This document shows positions 17,752-26,040 of a stretch of DNA of 37,575 nt, in pieces. The notes under the pieces are model-generated. The model had not been told where the DNA came from and made no database searches. It saw only the letters and a program-made list of their open reading frames with translations. A program made the position numbers and the translations under genes. The first letter of the stretch is position 1; each line of letters starts with the position of its first letter. This stretch comes from an uncultured Geobacter sp. (lineage in GTDB: Bacteria; Desulfobacterota; Desulfuromonadia; Geobacterales; CAIOGM01), in the NCBI GenBank assembly GCA_903902855.1, contig CAIUWK010000044.1, positions 1 through 37,575 on the forward strand. The letters run 5' to 3'.

Positions 17752-18543
17752 ATGAAGAAACTGTTACTGCTGGCCTCGTGTCTTATCGGGTTGCTCTCCG
17801 TGGTTACCGCCTTTGCCGGTGACGGGTCGTGGGACAAGGCACAGAAGAGTGGCAAGCTGATTATCGGCCTTGACGACTCTTTCCCCCCCATGGGGTACCG
17901 TCTGGCTGACGGCAAACTGGTGGGGTTCGATATCGATGCCGCCGAAGAGGTGGGCAAAAGGCTCGGCCTTAAAATCGAGTGGCAGCCGACGGCGTGGGAT
18001 GGAGTCATCCACTCCCTGGATGCCGGTAAATTCGACTGCATCTGGAACGGCATGACCATAACCGAGGAGCGCGCCAAGCAGGTTGCCTTCAGCAAACCGT
18101 ATATCATGGATGGCCAGATCGCCATCGTCAATTTCAAGGATAAGCGGTTCAAGGCCCTCAAGGATCTCAAGGATTACAAGGCAGGAACCCAGAAGGGGTC
18201 GTCGGGGATACAGGCCGTCACCAAGCTCGCCACGGCACCGAAAGAGCTGAAAGAATACGAAGATTATCCCAAGGCGCTCTTGGACCTGGAAGCGGCCCGC
18301 ATCGATGTGGTTGTGGTGGACAATGTCACCGGTCGCGACATGATCGCCAAGCGTCCCGGCAAGTTCAAGATCATCCCCGGCATGATCAGCAAGGAACCTT
18401 TCGGTGTTGCCTTCCGCAAGGGTGACGGCGATCTGCGGGAAAAAGTGCAGCAGACCCTGGACAAGATGGTCAAGGATGGCGCTATGGCAAAAATTTCGCG
18501 CACGTGGTTTGCCGAAGATCTGACCAACCCCAAGAAATTCTAG
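17752..18543 (+). CDS. Polar amino acid ABC transporter, periplasmic binding protein
   Basis: This is a SBP_bac_3 family protein of 263 residues. The signal peptide is MKKLLLLASCLIGLLSVVTA with cleavage after AFA; LLASC resembles a lipobox but the hydrophobic stretch before Cys10 is too short, so a free periplasmic protein is preferred. The family blocks GKLIIGLDDSFPPMGYR, LVGFDIDAAEEVGKRLG and DCIWNGMTITEERA are clear. The ATG at 17752 is chosen because GGGAG would overlap the earlier ATG at 17743. It is 4 bp from the permease gene. Ligand (for example glutamine, histidine, cystine) is not decidable. Confidence 0.92.
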   Translation: MKKLLLLASCLIGLLSVVTAFAGDGSWDKAQKSGKLIIGLDDSFPPMGYRLADGKLVGFDIDAAEEVGKRLGLKIEWQPTAWDGVIHSLDAGKFDCIWNGMTITEERAKQVAFSKPYIMDGQIAIVNFKDKRFKALKDLKDYKAGTQKGSSGIQAVTKLATAPKELKEYEDYPKALLDLEAARIDVVVVDNVTGRDMIAKRPGKFKIIPGMISKEPFGVAFRKGDGDLREKVQQTLDKMVKDGAMAKISRTWFAEDLTNPKKF

Positions 18544-18547
18544 TCCT

Positions 18548-19570
18548 ATGAATGTTTCCCGAAACTATCTCATGAGCAGGGCCTTCGCGGCCCTGTTTTT
18601 ATTGCTGGCTCTGGCCGGGAACTCTCCGGCTGCGATGGATTATGATCAGCTCTTTCGGCAATCCGGCGACCTCATGGCCCAGGGGGATCTGGAAGGGGCA
18701 CTGAAACTCCTCCGGCAGGTACCTCTTCCCGCAGCCGGCGAGGAGGCAGCCCCCTTTGTCTCAAGCCGGATGCAAGCGGCCCGTATCCACGCCGCCCAGG
18801 AGGCGCCGGACAAGGCGATTGCAGCCTGTCAGGAAGTCCTGAAACTGTATCCCGACAATAGTGAAGCCCGCAATTTTGTGGCGGCGTTACAGGCGCAATT
18901 GAAACCGCGCTGGCATACAATCCTCTCCGACATAGTCCGTTTCCTCCCCGCCCTGGCCAAAGGGACCATCATGACGCTGCTGCTGGTCTTCTGCACCATC
19001 CTGGTTTCCCCTCTGGGAGGGCTGCTGCTGGCATTGGGGCGGATCAGCACCCTGCGCCCGATCTCAGCCCTCTGCTGGTTCATTACCTGGTTCTTCCGCG
19101 GCACCCCTCTTTTGCTCCAGCTCTTTTTCATCTATTACGGCCTCCCGTCACTGGGGATCACCCTTGCGCCGCTTACCGCGGCAGTCATCGGTCTCGGACT
19201 CAACTACTCGGCCTATCTGGGTGAAATTATCCGGGGTGCCATCCAGAGTATCGACCACGGCCAGATGGAGGCAGCCAAGGCCATCGGCATGAGCTATGGT
19301 CAGGCCATGCGCAGGGTCATCATCCCCCAGACCTACAAACGGCTGATGCCCCCCGTGGGGAACGAGTTCATCGCCCTGATCAAGGATACCGCCCTGGTCT
19401 CCACCATCGCCATGGTGGAGCTGATGCGTGCGGCTGACCAGCTGTTCAACACCTACTTCAACATTACGGCGCTGGGACTGGCAGCGGCAATCTATCTGCT
19501 GCTGACGACCATCTTCACCTTCATCTTTGAAAAGATCGAATATCGGGCAGGTATCTATGAGCATCGTTAG
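18548..19570 (+). CDS. Polar amino acid ABC permease with exported TPR-like N-terminal domain
   Basis: The C-terminal part from about residue 125 is a normal HisM/GlnP-type permease with about five helices and the EAA loop MEAAKAIGMSYGQAMRRVII. Ahead of it lies something unusual. There is a signal-peptide-like helix (AFAALFLLLALAGNSPAA), then about 90 soluble residues with TPR-like helices (MAQGDLEGALKLLRQVP and PDKAIAACQEVLKLYPDNSE). The N-domain would face the periplasm, where it could meet the binding protein. The frame is continuous, 340 residues against about 220 usual. It overlaps the ATPase start by 14 bp. Confidence 0.9.
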   Translation: MNVSRNYLMSRAFAALFLLLALAGNSPAAMDYDQLFRQSGDLMAQGDLEGALKLLRQVPLPAAGEEAAPFVSSRMQAARIHAAQEAPDKAIAACQEVLKLYPDNSEARNFVAALQAQLKPRWHTILSDIVRFLPALAKGTIMTLLLVFCTILVSPLGGLLLALGRISTLRPISALCWFITWFFRGTPLLLQLFFIYYGLPSLGITLAPLTAAVIGLGLNYSAYLGEIIRGAIQSIDHGQMEAAKAIGMSYGQAMRRVIIPQTYKRLMPPVGNEFIALIKDTALVSTIAMVELMRAADQLFNTYFNITALGLAAAIYLLLTTIFTFIFEKIEYRAGIYEHR

Positions 19571-20333
19571 AGAACCGCTCCTGAAGCTGGAAAAGATCAC
19601 CAAACGTTTCAAGAGCCTGACCGCGGTCAACGGGGTCAACCTGGAAGTCGCTTCCGGTGAAAAGCTGGTCATCATCGGCCCCTCCGGTTCGGGTAAATCC
19701 ACGCTTCTTCGTTCCATCAACCTGCTGGAGGAGATCGACGAAGGAACCATCCGTTTCGAAGGGGTTGAGGTGGGATATGTCACCCGCCATGGAAAACGGC
19801 ACCTTGACCGCCCCCAGGCGATCAGCACCCTGCGGGCGGAAATCGGAATGGTTTTTCAACACTTCCATCTTTTCCCCCATATGACCGTCCTGGGAAACGT
19901 GATGGAAGGGCCGTTGACCGTACAACGCAAACCGACAGATGAGGCGCGGAGCATCGCCACCGACATGCTGGCCAAGGTGGGGCTCTCCGACAAGTCGAAC
20001 GTCTTCCCTGCCACGCTGTCCGGGGGGCAGAAACAGCGGGTTGCCATCGCCCGGGCTCTCGCCATGCGCCCCAAGCTGATGCTGTTTGATGAGCCGACCT
20101 CGGCCCTGGACCCGGAACTGGTGGGGGAGGTGTTCGACACCATTCACACTCTGGCGGACGAGGGGATGACGATGATCATCGTCACCCACCACATGGGTTT
20201 TGCGCGGGAATTGGCGGACAGGGTAATATTTATGGAGTCGGGAAACTTCCTGGCCCAAGGGAGACCGGAAGAGCTCTTCAGCGCAGCCCAAGGAAACGAA
20301 CGGATCAAACTCTTTCTCAACCGGCTGTTGTAG
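19557..20333 (+). CDS. Polar amino acid ABC transporter, ATP-binding protein
   Basis: This is a 258-residue GlnQ/HisP-type ATPase. Walker [10 protein letters not shown], signature [15 protein letters not shown], Walker [15 protein letters not shown] and the switch His in [11 protein letters not shown] are all present. The ATG at 19557 lies inside the end of the permease gene, giving translational coupling. A slightly larger insertion than usual after EGVEVGYV (HGKHLDR-like segment) follows the first strand region. The 3' end overlaps the convergent histidine kinase gene by 17 bp. Confidence 0.95.
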   Translation: MSIVREPLLKLEKITKRFKSLTAVNGVNLEVASGEKLVIIGPSGSGKSTLLRSINLLEEIDEGTIRFEGVEVGYVTRHGKRHLDRPQAISTLRAEIGMVFQHFHLFPHMTVLGNVMEGPLTVQRKPTDEARSIATDMLAKVGLSDKSNVFPATLSGGQKQRVAIARALAMRPKLMLFDEPTSALDPELVGEVFDTIHTLADEGMTMIIVTHHMGFARELADRVIFMESGNFLAQGRPEELFSAAQGNERIKLFLNRLL

Positions 20334-22227
20334 TGGCGGGGAGCGTCACCGTAAAAAGTGATCCTTCCCCTTCCCTGCTCTCAACCTTGATATCGCCGCC
20401 ATGACGCCTGATGATGTTGTAGGTGAGCGCCAGGCCGAGACCGATCCCCTTCCCCACCTCCTTGGTGGTAAAAAAAGGGTCCCAGATCCGGTCCATGACC
20501 CCCTGCTCTATGCCGCTTCCGGTATCACTGATGCTGACGAAGAGCATCCCCCCTGCGTAAGCCGTCGTGACCTCCACGATACCGCCCCCTGTGATGGACT
20601 GATGAGCGTTTATGAGCAGGTTCATGCAGACCTGACGGAGAGCGGAAGGGTCACCCAGGACCGGGGGTAATCCCTCCTCCAGCCGGGTAATGACATGGAT
20701 CTGTCGATACCCCGGCTGGTTCCGGATCAGTTCAAGAATCTCCTGCAGCACCTCGTTCATCTCCACCTTCACCGCCATCCCGTCCGATCTCCTGCCGAAA
20801 CTGAGCAGATGGTCGATGATCCCCTTGCAGCGATACGCTTCGCGGATGATCACCTCAAGATAATGGGGAAAGACATCCAGCCGGACATCCTCCTTCAGCT
20901 CGGGCCGGTCGCGAAAGCGCCGCTGCAACGCCTCCGCATAGCCGGCCACCGAGGTGAGAGGATTGTTGATTTCATGGGCGATTCCTGTGGCAAGGACACC
21001 GATGCTGGACATCTTTTCCGTCTGGATCAGGTGCATCTCCTGGAGCCGCTTTTCCGAGATGTCCCGGAAAAAAACCAGAGCCCGGCTTTTTTCGCCGAGA
21101 GCGTCCCTGATGGGGGTGGCGGTCACATCCACGTACCGGGTCTTCTCCCCGCTTCGTTCGGAGACCATGGATGTCTCCACCCGCTCCCCCCGGATGGCCC
21201 GCTCCACCGGACATTCCCCCGGCAGGGAGAGAGTATCGGGATGAAACAGCTCACGGCACGATTTCCCGTAACGTATCTCCCCGGGAAACAACTGCGGACT
21301 GAGGAGGTTGTGGTGCTGAACCAGGGCGTCATGGTCATAGACCACGATGCCGTCACCGATGGAGTCGAAGATCGCCTGCAGTTCGTTGCTCTTGTTCCTC
21401 AGATCGACTTCGGTCTTTTTACGCTGGGTGATATCCTGGGTTGTGCCGTAGAGCTTGAGGGCCTTGCCGCTGCTGTTCACCGACGCCTCAACGATGGTAT
21501 AGACCCAGCGCGTGGTGCCGTCGTTGAAAAGGAGCCGATGTTCGATCTCGTAACTTCTCCCCTCTTCCCTCCCCAACCGGAGATGCTCCATGACGGCGTC
21601 ATGATCCTCGGGATGAATAACGGCGGCAAAGGCGTCGGGGGTCGTCTCTTTGCGGGAAAGACGCATGATCTTCAGCAACTCGTCCGATGCCTTCACCTCG
21701 CCGGTGACCTGATCGAAACTCCAGGAACCCACATGGGTCATGGACTGGGCCTTGGCCAGATTGTATTCGCTCTCCTGCAAGGCCTGTTCGGCCCGACGCC
21801 GTTCGGTGATGTCCACCAGCACGGCCAGGCACTCCTCTCCTGACTGGGTGGCCATGGCCTCGATCCGGACATGGAGCGGGTGCAGATCGCTCCTGAGGAG
21901 CCGCAAGCGGCAGGTCTCCTTGCCGTGCCCTTCAAAGACCGCCCGGAAAAAGGTTCTGAAGACAAAACGCTCTTCTTCGGCCACGAACTGGTCGAACTCC
22001 CGGTCGGCCAGCTGGGATTGTTCCCTCCCCAACATCCTGAGCCCGGTGAGGTTGACAGTGAGGATCACCCCGTCACGATCCAGGGTGAAGTACCCCACCG
22101 GAGCGAAATCATAGAGCAGAGCCAGCTTGTTCCGGGATGACTCCAGCTCCTCCCGGGACCTTCTCAGCTCCTGCATCTTCGTCTCCAGTTCCTCCTGGTG
22201 CGCCTGAAAATCCCGGAGAGTTCTCAC
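20317..22227 (-). CDS. Cytoplasmic multi-PAS sensor histidine kinase (paralogue of the kinase at 30.2 kb)
   Basis: The 636-residue protein has no membrane segment. An N-terminal coiled coil (1-35) leads to three PAS domains (about 36-145, 155-270, 282-395), then a HisKA domain with [11 protein letters not shown] (His418). The HATPase domain has the N box [22 protein letters not shown] and [12 protein letters not shown]. There is no receiver domain. The start is a GTG at 22227 that overlaps the stop of the glycerol-dehydrogenase-like gene as GTGA. From the third PAS onward it is closely similar to the kinase at 30161-31360, including two Cys residues flanking the FHP segment. No cognate regulator is adjacent, so it may signal to the NtrC-type regulator at 28.8 kb (inference). 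Confidence 0.93.
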   Translation of the reverse strand: MRTLRDFQAHQEELETKMQELRRSREELESSRNKLALLYDFAPVGYFTLDRDGVILTVNLTGLRMLGREQSQLADREFDQFVAEEERFVFRTFFRAVFEGHGKETCRLRLLRSDLHPLHVRIEAMATQSGEECLAVLVDITERRRAEQALQESEYNLAKAQSMTHVGSWSFDQVTGEVKASDELLKIMRLSRKETTPDAFAAVIHPEDHDAVMEHLRLGREEGRSYEIEHRLLFNDGTTRWVYTIVEASVNSSGKALKLYGTTQDITQRKKTEVDLRNKSNELQAIFDSIGDGIVVYDHDALVQHHNLLSPQLFPGEIRYGKSCRELFHPDTLSLPGECPVERAIRGERVETSMVSERSGEKTRYVDVTATPIRDALGEKSRALVFFRDISEKRLQEMHLIQTEKMSSIGVLATGIAHEINNPLTSVAGYAEALQRRFRDRPELKEDVRLDVFPHYLEVIIREAYRCKGIIDHLLSFGRRSDGMAVKVEMNEVLQEILELIRNQPGYRQIHVITRLEEGLPPVLGDPSALRQVCMNLLINAHQSITGGGIVEVTTAYAGGMLFVSISDTGSGIEQGVMDRIWDPFFTTKEVGKGIGLGLALTYNIIRRHGGDIKVESREGEGSLFTVTLPATTTAG

Positions 22228-23333
22228 GATGGCGACCGCCGGTACTCTTGGCCCAGGGCATCGGCGGTGAGGATAGCCGCTTCCACCATGGCCGCGGTCA
22301 CGGAAAACCAGGTGGCATGGATGGTTTCCCCCGGGGCGATGGCCGTTTCCGCCACAATCCGGAGGTCATGGGGGGAGAGTTCGACCACGTCCAGCTCCGC
22401 CAGGGTTATGGGAAGCCCCACCGTGGCGCAGAACTCCTGAACCTCCCGGATCTCCCGGGAGGAACGCCCCTCCAGCACCAGCTGGGCCAGGACTCCGAAG
22501 GCCACCTTTTCCCCATGGAGTATCTTCCTGGTTGCCGCCAGGGTCGTCAGACCATTATGGATGGAGTGGGCCGCCGCATGTCCGCCGTTTTCAGAACTGA
22601 GGCCGCTAAGGAGGATATTGGCCTCCACAATGGCCTCCACCGCCGGGGTAACGACCCCACGCGCCACGGCCAGCTTGGCCTGGAGCCCACTTTCCCGCAG
22701 GGTGTCGTAACAGAGCCGCGCCACGGCCAGGGTTGCCAGAGTCTGACTCCCCCCGCCGTTGAGCGGGTTCGGTTTGCCGCTCCGGGCGCAGGTTCCGGAC
22801 TCCCAGAAGGTGGCCAGGGCGTCCCCCATCCCCGCCACCAGAAACCGGACCGGCGACTGGACCACCACCTCCGTATCCACCAGGACGCACTCCGGGTTGC
22901 GCGGCAGGAAGAGGTAGCTCTCGAACACCCCCTCTTCGGTGTAGATGACCGAAAGTGCGGAGCAGGGAGCGTCGGAGGCGACGGTGGTGGGGACGATGAT
23001 AACCGGTGCTTTCATCTCGTGGGCCACGGCCTTCCCCGCGTCGATGGCGGAGCCCCCTCCCAGGGCGATGACGAAATCCGCCCTGCTTTCGACGGCAAGG
23101 GCCGCCAGCCGATTGATCTCACTCCGGGAGGAGATTCCGTTAAAGAGTTCCCGGCGGCAGGGAATCCCCTCTCCGGCAAGGCTTTTCTCGATCTCCGGGG
23201 CACAAAGAGAGAAGGCGGTCTTTCCTCCGATGAGGAGGGCGCTCTTCCCCAGCCGCGCGGCATGGATCCCGATCTCCCTGACGGCTCCGGCTCCCTGGAT
23301 GTATCTCCCTGCGGCAAGCAGCATCCTGCTCAT
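22224..23333 (-). CDS. gldA: Glycerol-dehydrogenase-like iron/zinc-dependent alcohol dehydrogenase
   Basis: The 369-residue protein belongs to the GldA branch of the Fe-ADH superfamily. NAD site ALGGGSAIDAGKAVAH and metal ligands Asp171 (AGMGDALATFWES), His256 (HAAAHSIHNG) and His273 (HGEKVAFG) are at the positions known for glycerol dehydrogenase. The ATG at 23333 has AAGGGG 7 bases upstream and is preferred to the GTG at 23351. It lies 20 bp after the small Cys-rich gene and overlaps the kinase start by 4 bp, an unusual coupling of a metabolic enzyme to a sensor. GldA-type enzymes oxidise glycerol to dihydroxyacetone, but other vicinal diols are possible. Confidence 0.87.
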   Translation of the reverse strand: MSRMLLAAGRYIQGAGAVREIGIHAARLGKSALLIGGKTAFSLCAPEIEKSLAGEGIPCRRELFNGISSRSEINRLAALAVESRADFVIALGGGSAIDAGKAVAHEMKAPVIIVPTTVASDAPCSALSVIYTEEGVFESYLFLPRNPECVLVDTEVVVQSPVRFLVAGMGDALATFWESGTCARSGKPNPLNGGGSQTLATLAVARLCYDTLRESGLQAKLAVARGVVTPAVEAIVEANILLSGLSSENGGHAAAHSIHNGLTTLAATRKILHGEKVAFGVLAQLVLEGRSSREIREVQEFCATVGLPITLAELDVVELSPHDLRIVAETAIAPGETIHATWFSVTAAMVEAAILTADALGQEYRRSPS

Positions 23334-23353
23334 GACGATCCCCTTTTCCACTA

Positions 23354-23590
23354 TTATCCCGAGTGCGGTTTTCCCACCTCTTCGAGAGTGACGCTGCCAT
23401 GCCCCCCTTCCACGTTGGGCGCTTCATCCAGCAGATGGGCGGCGCAGAGGTTTTTCGAGCTGTTCGCCTTGACACCACACTTTCTGCATTCTACGGTAGG
23501 CTTGTCTGAAAAACTCCGGATGCACTCTTCCATCCCCTGGGCCTTGAGGGCACACATATGCATCTGGTGATTTTTGCTGTCGCAACTCAT
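23354..23590 (-). CDS. Small Cys-rich protein, putative metal-binding ribbon, unknown function
   Basis: The family is not named with certainty. The 78-residue product has Cys at MSC, HMCALK, EEC, then VECRKCGVKANSSKNLC, a CxxC followed by a third Cys ten residues on, suggesting a zinc or iron-sulfur ribbon. AAAGGAG lies 6 bases before the ATG, a strong ribosome site. It sits with 20-bp gaps between the VWA gene and the glycerol-dehydrogenase-like gene. Given MoxR and VWA upstream, a role in cofactor or metal handling is possible but only inferred. No leader-peptide/core layout typical of modified peptides is obvious. Confidence 0.75.
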   Translation of the reverse strand: MSCDSKNHQMHMCALKAQGMEECIRSFSDKPTVECRKCGVKANSSKNLCAAHLLDEAPNVEGGHGSVTLEEVGKPHSG

Positions 23591-23610
23591 GTACTGCTCC
23601 TTTTGTCATT

Positions 23611-25026
23611 TTACCAGTGACTCCGGCCACTGGGCTCGAAGGTCGGCTGACTCACCGAGCCGGCGCCGCGGGTATAATAATCCTGGTAATTGTCGGCCTG
23701 GGCGGCCGCCGCAGCCTTGGCCTCCCTCAGCCGTTTGCGATCCAGAGGATGGGCCTGATCGGCGTAGATATCCCGCAGCAGCTCTTCCACCACAAGACTC
23801 AGCTCCTCCACCGTTTTCACCACCTCCACCTTGTCACAATAGGAACCGTAGGTTTCCATGAGGCAGTCCCCGCGACTCCAACTCTCTCGCTCTTCCGGGG
23901 TAAGCCAGAGCATGTAGCGGGCTTTCTCCCGGATCTCGTCCAGCACCCAGTCGTTGGCCTCGTCGTAGTTGTTGCGGCCATCCCCCAGGATAATGAAGGC
24001 CGGCCTTCCCCGCAGGTTTTCCAGATACCGTTTTTTGAAACCGAGAAAAACCTTGCCGAAACTGCTGTTCTCGTCCAGATCGACGATATCCCCCTTGTCG
24101 ATGGTCTCCATCAGGTCGTTCACCGGCATATTGGCCAGCAGTTCGGTGATTTCTTCCACCTCCCGGTTGAAGATGAAGCTCCGGACATCCAGCATCTGGT
24201 TGTGCAGGGTATGCAGCAGCAGGAGCATAAAGCGGGACGCATGGCTCACGGAAAAGCTGACGTCACAGAGCACCACCAGACGCGGTTTTTCCCGCCGCTT
24301 CCGGCGGAGCGCCACCTGGAACGGCACCATGTCATGGCGGTAGTTTTTCTGGATCGTCTTGATGACATGGAGTTTTCCACGGCTCTGATCGTTTTTCATC
24401 CGCCGCATGTCTTTGCGGAGACGGAGCATCATCCGGGAGACCACATCCTGCATGGCGGCCTGCTCTTCCGGGGAAAAGGTGATGTCCCGCTGGACGCTGT
24501 TGCTCTTGTTCAGCTCGATGGTCAGCGGGTTTTGCGTATAGCGTCGGGTGGGACGGGGGGCCTTGGCCTTGCCGCGGAACCCCTTCATCTGGACGACTAT
24601 CTCCTGACCGTCCGAATCGTCCGGGTCGATCTCGGTCAGGCTCTTCAGCTCCTGAAGCTCTTCGGGATTGATGTCGCTATCAAGCCTCAGCAGGGGGCCC
24701 GGTTCGTCGTGGTCATCGGTGGGGAGCTGGTCCAGGTAGTTGAATTCCCCCTCCATGTTGATGAGGGGTGCGTCTATGAGGGAGGAGAGTTCGAGATCCG
24801 GGTCGACCTGTTGCCGGCGGCTGAAGAAACGGTTGAACACCTCGTTGAACCGGGGAATGTCGTTGAAATTCTTCACCAGGGTCAGACGGAGGAGCTGCCG
24901 GGACAATCTGCGCCCCTCCATCCCCCCCAGCGCCAGGGCCTGTACCGCATCCAGGCATTCACCGGGGGAGACACGGATGCCGCTTTCACGCAGAGCGGCA
25001 ACGAAGCGGGCGATGATCCGTTCCAT
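23611..25026 (-). CDS. VWA domain protein, CoxE-like
   Basis: The 471-residue soluble protein has an N-terminal helical region (VSPGECLDAVQALALGG), an acidic middle, and a C-terminal von Willebrand A domain from about 245. The MIDAS motif is CDVSFSVS (Asp255, Ser257, Ser259). IILGDGRNNYDEANDWVLDE and MLWLTPEERESW are blocks of the CoxE-like family (PF05762). CoxE and its partner ATPase CoxD are needed for metal-cofactor maturation of CO dehydrogenase in Oligotropha. Start ATG at 25026 is 2 bp after the MoxR stop, so the pair is co-translated. The likely client here is a dehydrogenase of this locus (inference). Confidence 0.9.
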   Translation of the reverse strand: MERIIARFVAALRESGIRVSPGECLDAVQALALGGMEGRRLSRQLLRLTLVKNFNDIPRFNEVFNRFFSRRQQVDPDLELSSLIDAPLINMEGEFNYLDQLPTDDHDEPGPLLRLDSDINPEELQELKSLTEIDPDDSDGQEIVVQMKGFRGKAKAPRPTRRYTQNPLTIELNKSNSVQRDITFSPEEQAAMQDVVSRMMLRLRKDMRRMKNDQSRGKLHVIKTIQKNYRHDMVPFQVALRRKRREKPRLVVLCDVSFSVSHASRFMLLLLHTLHNQMLDVRSFIFNREVEEITELLANMPVNDLMETIDKGDIVDLDENSSFGKVFLGFKKRYLENLRGRPAFIILGDGRNNYDEANDWVLDEIREKARYMLWLTPEERESWSRGDCLMETYGSYCDKVEVVKTVEELSLVVEELLRDIYADQAHPLDRKRLREAKAAAAAQADNYQDYYTRGAGSVSQPTFEPSGRSHW

Positions 25027-25028
25027 GA

Positions 25029-25931
25029 TTACCCCAATTCCTGCTGAGCCAACTCCGTTACCTTCTGCATGTCTGTCTGGTGTTTGGCGATCACCCCCAC
25101 CGTATTGACCACCACCTCCCTGGTCAACTCCGTTGCCTGGAGGATGGTGAGGACCTGGGCCCAGTCCAGGGTCTCGGAGACACTGGGGGGCTTGCGCAGG
25201 TTCAGTTCCCGGGCCTTGCGCAGGAATACTACCATCTGCTGCGCCAGAACCTGGCAGAGGTCGGGAAATTTCACCCGGACGATGGCGACTTCCCGCTCCA
25301 GCTCCGGATAGCCGATGTAGAGATAAAGGCAGCGCCGGCGCAGGGCATCGGAGATCATCCGGGTCCCGTTACTGGTGAGGATCGTCAGCGGCTTCCGCGT
25401 GGCCTGGATGACCCCCAGTTCGGGGATGGAGACCTGAAAGTCGCTGAGGCACTCCAGGAGCAGCGCCTCGAACTCGTCATCGGAGCGATCGATCTCATCG
25501 ATGAGCAAGAGCGACCGTTTCTCCGACAGGAAACTCCGCAGGATGGGGCGCTGCACCAGAAAGTTTTTGGAAAAGAAGAGGCTCTCTTCCGAGGCCAGCC
25601 GCTCCACCGCCTCGCGCAGGTCGGCCGATACGGAGAGGTAACCGTCCAGCTGGGTCCGGAGCAGTTGGGTATAGAGGAGCTGCTTGCCGTACTCCCAATC
25701 ATAGAGCGCCTTCCCCTCATCGATCCCCTCGTAACACTGGAGTCTCACCAAGGGGAAATCCAGGGCAGTCGAGAGGGCCTTGGCCAGACCGGTCTTCCCC
25801 ACACCGGGAGGGCCTTCGATGAGGATCGGCTTTTCCATCCGGAGAGCCAGGAAAACCGCGGTGGCTATGGCATCGTCGGCGATATAGCCGCCGCTCTGGA
25901 GAAAATCCTTAACACCTTGTTGCGTAATCAT
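25029..25931 (-). CDS. MoxR-family AAA+ ATPase, CoxD-like
   Basis: The 300-residue AAA+ ATPase has Walker A GPPGVGKTG (Lys46), Walker B LLLIDEIDRSD, sensor 1 LTILTSNGTR and the arginine-rich ALRRRCLYLYIGYPE segment. MoxR-type ATPases act with VWA proteins as chaperones inserting metals or assembling complexes, for example in methanol dehydrogenase activation and CoxD. GAGG lies 5 bases before the start. The gene follows adh1 after 109 bp containing a long hairpin. It begins the tightly packed MoxR-VWA-Cys protein-GldA-kinase run. Confidence 0.93.
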   Translation of the reverse strand: MITQQGVKDFLQSGGYIADDAIATAVFLALRMEKPILIEGPPGVGKTGLAKALSTALDFPLVRLQCYEGIDEGKALYDWEYGKQLLYTQLLRTQLDGYLSVSADLREAVERLASEESLFFSKNFLVQRPILRSFLSEKRSLLLIDEIDRSDDEFEALLLECLSDFQVSIPELGVIQATRKPLTILTSNGTRMISDALRRRCLYLYIGYPELEREVAIVRVKFPDLCQVLAQQMVVFLRKARELNLRKPPSVSETLDWAQVLTILQATELTREVVVNTVGVIAKHQTDMQKVTELAQQELG

Positions 25932-25953
25932 GATGGCCTCGTATGAATTGCAG

Positions 25954-26006
25954 TATGCCGCCGGAACCCGTTGTGAGGGTTTCCTCCCTTCGGGACCGGC
26001 GGCATA
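25954..26006. other. Long inverted repeat between adh1 and moxR (mRNA hairpin)
   Basis: TATGCCGCCGG (25954-25964) pairs perfectly with CCGGCGGCATA (25996-26006). A further CCCG/CGGG helix lies just inside. No T-run follows on the minus strand, so it is not a standard terminator. It may be a processing or stability element setting adh1 apart from the downstream genes. Confidence 0.7.
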
Positions 26007-26040
26007 TAAGTGCAGAAGAGCTTAATGGATCAGGTGAAGA

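Noticed and set aside
17752-18543. Lipoprotein anchor on the amino acid binding protein (LLASC)
   Set aside because: The hydrophobic stretch before this Cys is only about six residues, and a normal signal peptidase I site (AFA) follows.
22137-23570. 477-codon open frame on plus opposite the GldA-like gene
   Set aside because: Antisense shadow; the minus strand has intact metal ligands and a ribosome site.
23617-25047. 476-codon open frame on plus opposite the VWA gene
   Set aside because: Its translation has no family features and it mirrors the third-position GC bias of the VWA gene.
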